64,000 nucleotides of DNA, taken from positions 343,183,484 through 343,247,483 of the forward strand of contig NC_061508.1 of the NCBI RefSeq assembly GCF_022539505.1, written 5' to 3'. Position numbers and translations under genes: made by a program. Below are positions 12,360 through 23,629 of this stretch, piece after piece. Position 1 is the stretch's first letter. Every line of letters begins with the position of its first letter. Under the pieces are notes generated by a model. The model saw only the letters and a program-made list of their open reading frames with translations. It did not search any database and had not been told where the DNA came from. This DNA is from Lolium rigidum. Lineage: Eukaryota > Streptophyta > Magnoliopsida > Poales > Poaceae.

Positions 12360-14048
12360 CCCTTTAAGAAAGATTAAGTCGGATAGAGCTCTTATCTTTC
12401 AACTCTCCAAGTTGTTGTTTAAGCTCAACCAACTAGTCCAGGGTATCCAGTATGGTTTCTTGGAGAAGGAGCGATTCAGAGAACCAACTTTCTCCCGAAT
12501 CTTGACCATACGGTCATGTGTCAACATGGCAATACTTCTGGAAAGACAACCAGAATATCACGTACCACCGGTATATCACTAAGTTCGAGAGGGAAGCTTG
12601 CTTTACAAAGCAACTGAGGTGGTCTTGAGAGCTTCGGCGTGAACCTAACTCTTTGACCAAAGAAGGTGCACATGAACAACGGACTTGGGAGCACAGTCAA
12701 ACTTGTTTTAGTGATTGATTAACTAACCATGCTAAGGATGACACAATTGTCCTTGGATTTCAAAGCAATAAAAATTGCTAAGAATCTCGGATTGACACAT
12801 CATTACATACACCCCAACATTCCAAGCACATACAGCTTGGAGGAAGGGCGGTTAAAGATATGTGAGAGCGTCACTTCATCAATAAGGTCATGAGACTTAG
12901 CACGGCCTATAGATATAAAAGAGTGTGATACTCTAAGGTAGAACAGAACATAAGCTACATAAGCCTTTTAATCTGCGGATTACAACACTTTGACCAAGTC
13001 CTAGAAATGGACGAGGTACTGGAGTTTGTTTCTCCTGACATCTCGGAGTGAAATGTCTTGGAAGACCACAGGTGTAACATGCACTAGAAAATTCCAATGC
13101 ACAATTACCACTTGGCCGCTAACCAGCGTACAAAGGTCGGAAAGAAACTAGGAGGAGGAACATGATCAGAATTAGAAATCCTGAGATGTAGATGCATAAG
13201 TTAACACTCTTGTGAAACTCATGCGGAAAAGGGATGTGTGGCACAGTCATAGACATAGATGTGAGACTCACAAAGAGAACTCTTGTCGTGATCCATTTGA
13301 TTCCATTACAGACTGCCAAATCTAGTGGTAGGGATTTGTTGCCGCAATTCAATCACGACAATAACCACAAGCTTGAGGCCTAGGTGGATTTGAAGTTAGC
13401 CATCCTGATGTATGGTTTGACCATGGTCAACAGGCGTCAATGGAATGGATCTTGGGTTAAAGGTCAGCATCATGTAATGAGATTCACACTAAGAGAACCC
13501 AGCACAATCCGGGACCTTCGGTTCAAGTCCAAGGGTTAAAACACAGAGAAAGGCGTAACTGCTATCTGAGTGACACGGGGGACACTGCGAGGAAGTAATC
13601 ACAAGGTAACTTTCAAGAAGCCATAGCTAGCTTCGAAGTATCCAATAAAAAGGAAAGAAGGCATCCAAAGTGTAAGGAAACCTTGAAGCCTAGAACAGAA
13701 GGATGTGGAACCCAGAAAGCAGAGAGATTATGATGGAAGAAAATCTCTCGATTAGAACAAAACAAAAGAGATACAAAGAACACACAAGAGTTTAGAAAAC
13801 TCAACACTAAGTCAATTGGTTAACAAACGACCTGCCCTTGAGGCACCTAAGTTTTGAAAGACTAGAAGAGATGGTAAACCTTTTTCAAATCAACACAAGG
13901 TAAGGTGTGACACTGAATTAGAGCGATACCAGATAAGGAGGAAAAAAAATCCTAATCAGATTTTTGCAAATACTTTTACCTTCAAATAGTTTTCACAAAT
14001 ACTAGACTCAACATCGACCAATAGAAAGGGTTTCCTACAGGCAGTCCT

Positions 14049-14060
14049 GCTCTGATACCA
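14049..14060 (-). other. Primer binding site next to LTR B (tRNA-iMet type)
   Basis: + strand gctctgatacca is the reverse complement of tggtatcagagc, the plant initiator-tRNA-Met primer site. It is five bases from the LTR edge (14066). A second copy is at 18352-18363. Confidence 0.85.
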
Positions 14061-14065
14061 AAACC

Positions 14066-17000
14066 TGTGGGGGACCCCGGAGGTCGGGGCTAGACAAACC
14101 CAGATCTCCATCTGGCATAAGCCTAACCTAGATCTCTAGGGCCTACAGGGTGAGAATCGGTAACACAACAGTGACTCTACGACTCAAAGAGTAATAAGAG
14201 CTCATAACCGAGCGAAGAACCAAAGTATTACAAGCGAGAGGTCACCGACCCGACAATTCATCAATCAACGGAAGCGAAGTTATGCTATTCTAAATAGCAA
14301 GATAGCAAAAGGCCTAAGAGGCCAGGAGCATAACGGCGTCGTCCCAGCCTCATAGATTCCAGACCGCCACCTGGGAATCCCAAGCTACTCGTCGATGTCG
14401 ACCTAGAAACCTTCATTTGTTGGAGCGACTTCGTCTGAAACAAAGCATGCAAAGCTGAGTACAGGGACTCAGCAAGACTTAGTACAACCTTTTAGCAAAG
14501 CTGGTATGTGAGGCTTTATGTGGAGCTTATTTTGCGAAAAGCCAGTTTTCCTTTGTAAAACAAGAGGGAGCAGAAGCTCGTCTACTCAGATCATTTTAAA
14601 AGGAGATAAGAAAGCGATATCACTAGCTAGCGATATCACTAGCTCTACTGATCATCATATTGAATCCACCAATATCTTCATCATCAGCTGAACCTATCAA
14701 CTAGGAGCACCCCCTCGATACCCTGAGGAGGGATCCTTATCACACATTGATTCCAAGTTTTACGATTAGGTTCATGTTGTCTATGATCACAGAATCCATC
14801 ACCAAGTCGTCCGTAACCGTGGACACGGCTTTTCGAAAAGATTTACCCTGCAGGGGTGTACAACTTTACCCACACGCGCCGACCGACTCTTAGCGCCGTC
14901 ATGTACACGCTTCCTTGGCGTGCCGGCAGAGGGTGGTCGACCAAAACCTTTCCCTTGCTTCGCCTATTCCATGAGTCAATCTAACTGGGGAACTCCGTCA
15001 TCGTAGGTAGCCATTCTCCGAGGCGGTCCCGGTCATTGTGTGCAGGGGATCCAGTTCAATGCCTCCAAGCATCCTTCACCCTAGCCACGTCCCCGTATGA
15101 TGCACCTTTGAAAACCTTTTCCACGCCTTCGCCATGCAGTAATGCCAAATGGAACTCGCAAACTAATTGACTCATGGGTAAGCTAGGCAAGTTCGGGCCA
15201 AGGGGTTCCCATGGGCCCCGTGTGGCTGTACGCTCAGTCTTGGTTCCGAAGGCGAGAACCTCGAGTCCTAGTATCGGCGAGAACGAGTCAAATCACCACA
15301 ACCCCATGTGGCGGCCCATCCAAGCCTTTAGCATGTTTATTAACAACATCACTGATCTTACCACGTCATCCTGTCAACTAGGTTCATTCGTAGCTCTGAT
15401 TCATCAACCGGATGGATCAGACTTCAACAGCTAAGCATGGCTAAGCATAACATATATAAGGCTCTAGCGATGCGAACAAGCTCAACCTAGTTTTGCTGGG
15501 AGCGGTGGATCAGGAACTTTGGGCTACAAAGATGGAACATGCACACATGGGATATCTACCACTGCCGATAAAACATATTTGAAGAGGATGCAATATGTAA
15601 GAACCAGAAGTAAAAGCATTTCGAAACCATATATGAACCAGGTTAGGGCTTGCCTTTGTCCTTGACAAACCAATGTGGATCTTCGAAGATCACATGCTTG
15701 ACTTGTTCGTCGATGGACAAGTATTGAGTTGCGTCATTGTCGATCTTCATCGTCTCGGGCACATGCTCTATCGATCGCGAAGAAGCAGATGCCGGAAAGA
15801 TAAAACAACAATCAACACATGGCATCTATGCAATGCGCAAACAAGAATGATGACATGACATATTAAAGGTACTGAAGGTAACCCTATGACATGTTTATCA
15901 ATTTAAATGGAGTTCAAATGCATAAAGCATAGCATTTGAATTTAACTCCATATGTAAAGAGAAGGTTTATTAGAGTTCCACTAATAGTACCATTTTAATT
16001 GTTGAAAGAATGCATGATTTTGGTACCAAAATGTAGATCTCATTTTTCCGAAGATTTTGATATATTATACACATTTTTCTGATTTTATATGAATTAGATA
16101 TGATTTTTACAGATTCGAGCATTCTGTGAAAACGAAAAACAGCAGAATACGAAAATACTCTGTTACTCTCTGAAAATGATCTCGCAAACTTTAGTTAGGA
16201 AGCGGGAAGTTTAGATGTTAGGTTCTGTAGCATTTAGACTGGAAACATGTTGCATCAACTAGTTTAGACAAGAGGCTAAGCTGATGTTTTCCTGAACTCT
16301 CTTCTCTCAACAAACTTTAACTTAGGGATAGAGATACAACTAAAACTCTGAGCAGTCTTGGTTTTCTACTTGTTAATGAAATTCGAATTTGCTGAAGAAT
16401 TTCGAGATTACATGTTTCAGGTTGGCATGTAATGACACAACAGGAAATGGGATTTCTGGAGACTTGAGAAATGCTGGACGCAATCAAAGAAATAGTCAGA
16501 TTCTTTCTTTGCTATCAGGAAGAAGAGCTTCAGGGTAACACCAGTTTGGAGTTCTGCGGGTCATCTGATTAGACAGAAGTCGACTACACATACCCTAGGT
16601 TATACTGAACTTAGTGAGAAATGTCAGTTACAGAAGGTAGGACTATAGCAAACCTTACAAACCTGAAACTAGGATAACCATATACAGAGCAACACTACAA
16701 CTGCTCTAACAGTGAGTAGATATTTACAGGATTTTCAGAGATGGAGCGTTCGATCAAAACTTGTTTGAACACCACTTGATTATTAGGTACTAGTAGATTG
16801 TATGGACATGATTAAATGTTCACAGGAAAAGGGTGTAGCTAAAGAATTCTACAGCACGTGTAACAGCTGTGATGACAAAAACTGAACCTTCTATTTATTT
16901 GCAAGATAGAATGAATTGGTTGCGTAAAAGCACCCATAAGTCTGAACCTTATTCCACCTCTGCACAGGAATTACTAACTGTAACATGTGCGTGCATACAA

Positions 17001-17779
17001 ACTGAAGTTTATGTGTGCATCTAGGCTTACCTACACACGCAATAAATCATATTGCTTCTGAACCAAGTAGGAACAGTACAACAACAGAAACAAGCAAAGA
17101 ATCGTTCTATGGAAGAAAGGTTCTAAACATGATCTTGCTACTACCAGCTTTACCTGAACGAGAGAGAGAACAGAGAGGCTGGGTAGAACTGCATGATCGC
17201 TGTGAACGCCATGGGAGTTGCCGGAGAGCTCGGACGTCGACGACATGGTCGGCCGTGGAGCTCGGGGAGGCTCGGAGCGACGGTGATTTGCGGCGGCCGG
17301 CGTTAGGGTTTTGAGCTCATGGTGGAGGACAACCGAGAGCGAAGGGGAGAGATGGGATGTGATCTGGGGCGAGAGAGGGCGTCCAGGAAACCTCCTGGCG
17401 TCGTCATCCACTCGCAAGGTGGTAGCAGGAGGTGGCACGCGCAGCACAGCAAGCCTCCACGCAGGTGCTTCGTGAAGAAGACAAGGTAGGATTTGCTAAA
17501 AGGCCCCTACACTTCAGGGTTTTCCTGGAAACTAAAAAAACAAGGTTGGTTTTGCAACATTTGGTGATTCAAACAAGTTTATGAAGTTACAAAAATATCT
17601 ATGAACCTTTCTAAGATATTTTAGAAGGTTCACATACATTCGTTTGGAAATTTTCAAACATTTTGGGGGTATTTTATAACTTCACTTCAATGCATTTTTC
17701 TTAGGAAAAATAAACATGATGCTCATGAAATGATGCACAATCAACCCTAATTAGGTGTAGGTAAAAGAGGGGTGTTAGA
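14066..17779 (-). repeat. LTR B (middle LTR of the array), 3714 bp
   Basis: Near-identical to LTRs A and C across its length. It has the same length as C once the LINE and its duplicated target in C are subtracted. It shares with C the 16-base duplication gcgatatcactagcta that A lacks. Its outer end (...ggggtgttaga) resembles A, so it may be a recombinant of the two. Confidence 0.85.
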
Positions 17780-18368
17780 GATCTATCCTCCTTAAAAGAA
17801 CCCAGCACAATCCGGGACCTTCGGTTCAAGTCCAAGGGTTAAAACACAGAGAAAGGCGTAACTGCTATCTGAGTGACACGGGGGACACTGCGAGGAAGTA
17901 ATCACAAGGTAACTTTCAAGAAGCCATAGCTAGCTTCAGAAGTATCCAATAAAAAGGAAAGAAGGCATCCAAAGTGTAAGGAAACCTTGAAGCCTAGAAC
18001 AGAAGGATGTGGAACCCAGAAAGCAGAGAGATTATGATGGAAGAAAATCTCTCGATTAGAACAAAACAAAAGAGATACAAAGAACACACAAGAGTTTAGA
18101 AAACTCAACACTAAGTCAATTGGTTAACAAACGACCTGCCCTTGAGGCACCTAAGTTTTGAAAGACTAGAAGAGATGGTAAACCTTTTTCAAATCAACAC
18201 AAGGTAAGGTGTGACACTGAATTAGAGCGATACCAGATAAGGAGGAAAAAAATCCTAATCAGATTTTTGCAAATACTTTTACCTTCAAATAGTTTTCACA
18301 AATACTAGACTCAACATCGACCAATAGAAAGGGTTTCCTACAGGCAGTCCTGCTCTGATACCAAAACC
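17780..18368 (-). mobile_element. Internal region 2 of the array, ~3-kb internal deletion
   Basis: It starts like internal 1 (gatctatcctccttaaaagaa), then jumps to sequence equivalent to 13496 in internal 1 (acccagcacaatccgggacc) and continues to the primer site at 18352-18363. About 3.0 kb is absent. The junction falls on a short shared AGAA. No coding content remains. Confidence 0.85.
18352..18363 (-). other. Primer binding site next to LTR C (tRNA-iMet type)
   Basis: gctctgatacca at the same spacing from LTR C as the copy beside LTR B. Confidence 0.85.
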
Positions 18369-21278
18369 TGTGGGGGACCCCGGAGGTCGGGGCTAGACAA
18401 ACCCAGATCTCCATCTGGCATAAGCCTAACCTAGATCTCTAGGGCCTACAGGGTGAGAATCGGTAACACAACAGTGACTCTACGACTCAAAGAGTAATAA
18501 GAGCTCATAACTGAGCGAAGAACCAAAGTATTACAAGCAGAGGTCACTGACCTGACAATTCATCAATCAACGGAAGCGAAGTTATGCTATTCTAAATAGC
18601 AAGATAGCAAAAGGCCTAAGAGGCCAGGAGCATAACGGCGTCGTCCCAGCCCATAGATTCCAGACTGCCACCTGGGAATCCCAAGCTACTCGTCGATGTC
18701 GACCTAGAAACCTTCATTTGTTGGAGCGACTTCGTCTGGAAACAAAGCATGCAAAGCTGAGTACAGGGACTCAAGCAAGACTTAGTACAACCTTTTAGCA
18801 AAGCTGGTATGTGAGGCTTTATGTGGAGCTTATTTTGCGAAAAGCCGCTTTTCCTTTGTAAAACAAGAGGGAGCAGAAGCTCGTCTACTCAGATCATTTT
18901 AAAAGGAGATAAGAAAGCGATATCACTAGCTAGCGATATCACTAGCTCTACTGATCATCATATTGAATCCACCAATATCTTCATCATCAGCTGAACCTAT
19001 CAACTAGGAGCACCCCTCGATACCCCGAGGAGGGATCCTTATCACACATTGATTCCAAGTTTTACGATTAGGTTCATGTTGTCTATGATCACAGAATCCA
19101 TCACCAAGTCGTCCGTAACCGTGGACACGGCTTTTCGAAAAGATTTACCCTGCAGGGGTGTACAACTTTACCCACACGCGCCGACCGACTCTTAGCGCCG
19201 TCATGTACACGCTTCCTTGGCGTGCCGGCAGAGGGTGGTCGACCAAAACCTTTCCCTTGCTTCGCCTATTCCATGAGTCAATCTAACTCGGGGAACTCCG
19301 TCATCGTAGGTAGCCATTCTCCGAGGCGGTCCCGGTCATTGTGTGCAGGGGATCCAGCTTCAATGCCTCCAGCATCCTTCACCCTAGCCACGTCCCTGTA
19401 TGATGCACCTTTGAAAACCTTTTCCACGCCTTCGCCATGCAGAATGCCAAATGGAACTCGCAAACTAATTGACTCATGGGTAAGCTAGGCAAGTTCGGGC
19501 CAAGGGGTTCCCATGGGCCCCGTGTGGCTGTACGCTCAGTCTTGGTTCCGAAGGCGAGAACCTCAGGTCCTAGTATCGGCGAGAACGAGTCAAATCACCA
19601 CATCCCCATGTGGCGGCCCATCCAAGCCTTTAGCATGTTTATTAATAACATCACTGATCTTACCACGTCATCCTGTCAACTAGGTTCATTCGTAGCTCGA
19701 TTCATCAACCGGATGGATCAGACTTGAACAGCTAAGCATGGCTAAGCATAACATATATAAGGCTCTAGCGATGCGAACAAGCTCAACCTAGTTTTGCTGG
19801 GAGCGGTGGATCAGGAACTTTGGGCTACAAAGATGGAACATGCACACATGGGATATCTACCACTGCCGATAAAACATATTTGAAGAGGATGCAATATGTA
19901 AGAACCAGAAGTAAAAGCATTTCGAAACCATATATGAACCAGGTTAGGGCTTGCCTTTGTCCTTGACAAACCAATGTGGATCTTCGAAGATCACATGCTT
20001 GACTTGTTCGTCGATGGACAAGTATTGAGTTGCGTCATTGTCGATCTTCATCGTCTCGGGCACATGCTCTATCGATCGCGAAGAAGCAGATGCCGGAAAG
20101 ATAAAACAACAATCAACACATGGCATCTATGCAATGCGCAAACAAGAATGATGACATGACATATTAAAGGTACTGAAGGTAACCCTATGACATGTTTATC
20201 AATTTAAATGGAGTTCAAATGCATAAAGCATAGCATTTGAATTTAACTCCATATGTAAAGAGAAGGTTTATTAGAGTTCCACTAATAGTACCATTTTAAT
20301 TGTTGAAAGAATGCATGATTTTGGTACCAAAATGTAGATCTCATTTTTCCGAAGATTTTGATATATTATACACATTTTTCTGATTTTATATGAATTAGAT
20401 ATGATTTTTACAGATTCGAGCATTCTGTGAAAACGAAAAACAGCAGAATACGAAAATACTCTGTTACTCTCTGAAAATGATCTCGCAAACTTTAGTTAGG
20501 AAGCGGGAAGTTTAGATGTTAGGTTCTGTAGCATTTAGACTGGAAACATGTTGCATCAACTAGTTTAGACAAGAGGCTAAGCTGATGTTTTCCTGAACTC
20601 TCTTCTCTCAACAAACTTTAACTTAGGGATAGAGATACAACTAAAACTCTGAGCAGTCTTGGTTTTCTACTTGTTAATGAAATTCGAATTTGCTGAAGAA
20701 TTTCGAGATTACATGTTTCAGGTTGGCATGTAATGACACAACAGGAAATGGGATTTCTGGAGACTTGAGAAATGCTGGACGCAATCAAAGAAATAGTCAG
20801 ATTCTTTCTTTGCTATCAGGAAGAAGAGCTTCAGGGTAACACCAGTTTGGAGTTCTGCGGGTCATCTGATTAGACAGAAGTCGACTACACATACCCTAGG
20901 TTATACTGAACTTAGTGAGAAATGTCAGTTACAGAAGGTAGGACTATAGCAAACCTTACAAACCTGAAACTAGGATAACCATATACAGAGCAACACTACA
21001 ACTGCTCTAACAGTGAGTAGATATTTACAGGATTTTCAGAGATGGAGCGTTCGATCAAAACTTGTTTGAACACCACTTGATTATTAGGTACTAGTAGATT
21101 GTATGGACATGATTAAATGTTCACAGGAAAAGGGTGTAGCTAAAGAATTCTACAGCACGTGTAACAGCTGTGATGACAAAAACTGAACCTTCTATTTATT
21201 TGCAAGATAGAATGAATTGGTTGCGTAAAAGCACCCATAAGTCTGAACCTTATTCCACCTCTGCACAGGAATTACTAA

Positions 21279-21292
21279 CTGTAACATGTGCG
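21279..21292. repeat. LINE target site duplication, left copy
   Basis: ctgtaacatgtgcg, repeated at 22821-22834. The uninterrupted sequence is visible in LTRs A and B near 9684 and 16979. Confidence 0.9.
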
Positions 21293-22820
21293 TTTTTTTT
21301 TTCGAAATGGGGGTCTTCCCCGGCTTCTGCATCATGGTGATGCACACAGCCTTTTATTAAAAATATTCAAAATAATATTGTTTACAAATCACTCATCGAC
21401 GAGGATTGATACAAGAATCAACCATCGAAAGAAACACATAGCAAGACTACAAATCAACATAGCCTTCTAGTATGACGCCAACCAGCCTGGCACAAGATAT
21501 CCTGAGCGATCATCAGGAGCCGTGTGCATCCAGAAGCCATGGCATCCCGCTGCCCCTCCGGAGAGAGTAGGGCCCAGAGTTGGACCCAATGGGAGACCAT
21601 ATGAATAACCTGCAAAAAATGAAAGGAACGTTTCTTATTAAAAATTATATCATTCCTGCTCCTCCAAATAGACCAACATAGAGCAGAAACCCCAATCCGG
21701 ATAAATGCTTTAGATTGTCTATCTACTCCATTCAACCAGTTACCAAACATATTAGTAATATTGGTGGGAGGTGGAAGAGCATAAGTAAATTTCACAGTAC
21801 GCCATAAGAGTTTAGCTAAAGGGCATTCAATAAAAAGGTGTTGAATGGTCTCCTGTTCCCCACAGAAAACACACTTTGTACACCCATTCCAATGTCGTTT
21901 AGCTAGATTATCTTTTGTTAGCAACACCTTATTACTCAAAAACCACATGAAAATCTTAATTTTTAATGGAACTTTAACCTTCCATAAATATTTTCGCAAG
22001 AAGGGGGTATGATCACACATAAGATCCTCATACATCGACTTTACTGTAAACAAACCATTAGATGTCAAATTCCAAATAAAACGATCCTCATCTTCATTCA
22101 GATGCACCATCATTAATTTCCGACATAGTTGTAACCAGGAAGACCACTTATTACCATTTAGCAATCTTCGAAATGTAATATTCAAAGGCGATTGACCAAG
22201 AACTTGTGCAACCGTGACATTCTTATGGTGGGCAATATTATATAATGATGGGTATTGTTGGGCCAACGGAGTTTTGCCTAACCAGGTATCTTCCCAAAAA
22301 CGAGTACTGCTACCATTACCCACCTTGAAAAAACCCCTGGAAAAAAACTCCTGTTTGACCTCCATTAATCCTTTCCAGAAAGGCGAGTCAATAGGTCTGG
22401 CATGAACCTCCGATAATGTTTTATGTCTCAGATATTTATTATGTAGCAATTCCTGCCACACCCCATCCTCATTAAGAAGTTTAAACAACCATTTACTCAA
22501 TAAACATCTATTTTTGATTTCTAGGACTTCAATACCTAAGCCTCCCTGATCTTTCGATCGACAAACGATGTTCCATTTTGTAAGCCGGTATTTTCTTTTG
22601 TTGTCGTCGGACTGCCAAACGAATCTAGATCTATAGTAGTCCAAACGTTTCCTTACCCCAACAGGTATTTGAAGGAAAGACAACATAAACATCGGTAAGC
22701 TAGTTAATACTGAATTGATAAGCACTAACCTATTGCCATAGGATAGCAACTTCCCTTTCCAGCATCCTAATTTACTCTCAAACCTTGTTTCAACGGATAC
22801 CATTCAGAGTTCTTGAGTTT
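21293..22820 (-). mobile_element. 5'-truncated LINE (non-LTR retrotransposon), minus strand
   Basis: The left edge is ten Ts (a poly-A tail on minus), followed by a 3' UTR and one long open frame. The right edge is truncated inside ORF2. It is flanked by a 14-bp duplication. The frame is intact, so insertion looks recent and postdates LTR C. Confidence 0.93.
21454..22803 (-). CDS. LINE ORF2 C-terminal part (RT tail and zinc-finger zf-RVT domain), 5'-truncated
   Basis: The 449 codons begin in the region after the RT catalytic core (KLLSYGNRLVLINSVLTSLP, typical of plant LINE ORF2). The zf-RVT region follows around residues 255-345, with CTKCVFCGEQETIQHLFIEC giving the C-x2-C...H...C ligands. 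The YxDD catalytic part and the endonuclease are missing because the element is 5' truncated, so no activity is expected. The ATG at 22803 is an internal Met; the true protein began upstream. The frame reaches its natural stop. Confidence 0.9.
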   Translation of the reverse strand: MVSVETRFESKLGCWKGKLLSYGNRLVLINSVLTSLPMFMLSFLQIPVGVRKRLDYYRSRFVWQSDDNKRKYRLTKWNIVCRSKDQGGLGIEVLEIKNRCLLSKWLFKLLNEDGVWQELLHNKYLRHKTLSEVHARPIDSPFWKGLMEVKQEFFSRGFFKVGNGSSTRFWEDTWLGKTPLAQQYPSLYNIAHHKNVTVAQVLGQSPLNITFRRLLNGNKWSSWLQLCRKLMMVHLNEDEDRFIWNLTSNGLFTVKSMYEDLMCDHTPFLRKYLWKVKVPLKIKIFMWFLSNKVLLTKDNLAKRHWNGCTKCVFCGEQETIQHLFIECPLAKLLWRTVKFTYALPPPTNITNMFGNWLNGVDRQSKAFIRIGVSALCWSIWRSRNDIIFNKKRSFHFLQVIHMVSHWVQLWALLSPEGQRDAMASGCTRLLMIAQDILCQAGWRHTRRLC

Positions 22821-22834
22821 CTGTAACATGTGCG
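22821..22834. repeat. LINE target site duplication, right copy
   Basis: ctgtaacatgtgcg, then the LTR sequence resumes (tgcatacaaactgaag) as in LTRs A and B. Confidence 0.9.
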
Positions 22835-23624
22835 TGCATACAAACTGAAGTTTATGTGTGCATCTAGGCTTACCTACACACGCAATAAATCATATTGCTT
22901 CTGAACCAAGTAGGAACAGTACAACAACAGAAACAAGCAAAGAATCGTTCTATGGAAGAAAGGTTCTAAACATGATCTTGCTACTACCAGCTTTACTCCG
23001 AACGAGAGAGAGAACAGAGAGGCTGGGTAGAACTGCATGATCGCTGTGAACGCCATGGGAGTTGCTGGAGAGCTCGGACGTCGACGACATGGTCGGCCGT
23101 GGAGCTCGGGGAGGCTCGGAGCAACGGTGATTTGCGGCGGCCGGCGTTAGGGTTTTGAGCTCATGGTGGAGGACAACCGAGAGCGAAGGGGAGAGATGGG
23201 ATGTGATCTGGGGCGAGAGAGGGCGTCCAGGAAACCTCCTCGGCGTCGTCATCCACTCGCAAGGTGGTAGCAGGAGGTGGCACGCGCAGCACAGCAAGCC
23301 TCCACGCAGGTGCTTCGTGAAGAAGACAAGGTAGGATTTGCTAAAAGGCCCCTACACTTCAGGGTTTTCCTGGAAACAAAAAAAACAAGGTTGGTTTTGC
23401 AACATTTGGTGATTCAAACAAGTTTATGAAGTTACAAAAATATCTATGAACCTTTCTAAGATATTTTAGAAGGTTCACATACATTCGTTTGGAAATTTTC
23501 AAACATTTTGGGGGTATTTTATAACTTCACTTCAATGCATTTTTCTTAGGAAAAATAAACATGATGCTCATGAAATGATGCACAATCAACCCTAATTAGG
23601 TGTAGGTAAAAGAGGGGTCTTACA

Positions 23625-23629
23625 CGGCG
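23625..23629. repeat. Target site duplication, right copy (CGGCG)
   Basis: Directly follows LTR C's terminal ...TTACA and matches 6785-6789. Confidence 0.8.

Larger units (their letters stand above)
10485..14065 (-). mobile_element. Internal region 1 of the array (decayed gag-pol)
   Basis: 3581 bp. The LTR A side begins gatctatcctccttaaaag, which on minus is a purine-rich tract, followed by a pol terminus-like string around gaatctcgtcccgagattcc. RT remnants lie at 11932-12359, and the rest is stop-ridden. The tRNA-Met primer site ends it at 14049-14060. Confidence 0.75.
6790..23624 (-). mobile_element. LTR array: LTR A - internal 1 - LTR B - internal 2 (deleted) - LTR C, long-LTR Gypsy family, minus strand
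   Basis: Three copies of a ~3.7-kb LTR (starting 6790, 14066, 18369) alternate with a 3.58-kb and a 0.59-kb internal region. The whole is bracketed by one CGGCG duplication, so it behaves as a single insertion locus that later expanded. gctctgatacca (tRNA-iMet primer site, reverse) abuts LTRs B and C, setting minus orientation: C is the outer 5' LTR and A the 3' LTR. Internal 1 has only decayed pol traces, giving a LARD-like element with long LTRs and no usable coding region. I cannot name the family with certainty. Confidence 0.85.
18369..23624 (-). repeat. LTR C (5' LTR of the array) with LINE insertion
   Basis: It runs from tgtgggggaccccgg to ggggtcttaca and is split by a LINE (21293-22820). 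Removing the LINE and one target copy leaves 3714 bp, exactly the length of LTR B. It keeps the expected terminus CTTACA (TGTAAG on the element strand), next to the right CGGCG duplication. Confidence 0.87.

Noticed and set aside
13500..13545. tRNA T-arm-like string cggttcaagtcc (also near 17820)
   Set aside because: The stem does not pair properly (ttcgg against ccaag), no A box or acceptor stem is found, and it lies in decayed retroelement internal DNA.
22214..22405. Plus-strand ORF within the LINE
   Set aside because: Shadow of the LINE ORF2 on the other strand.
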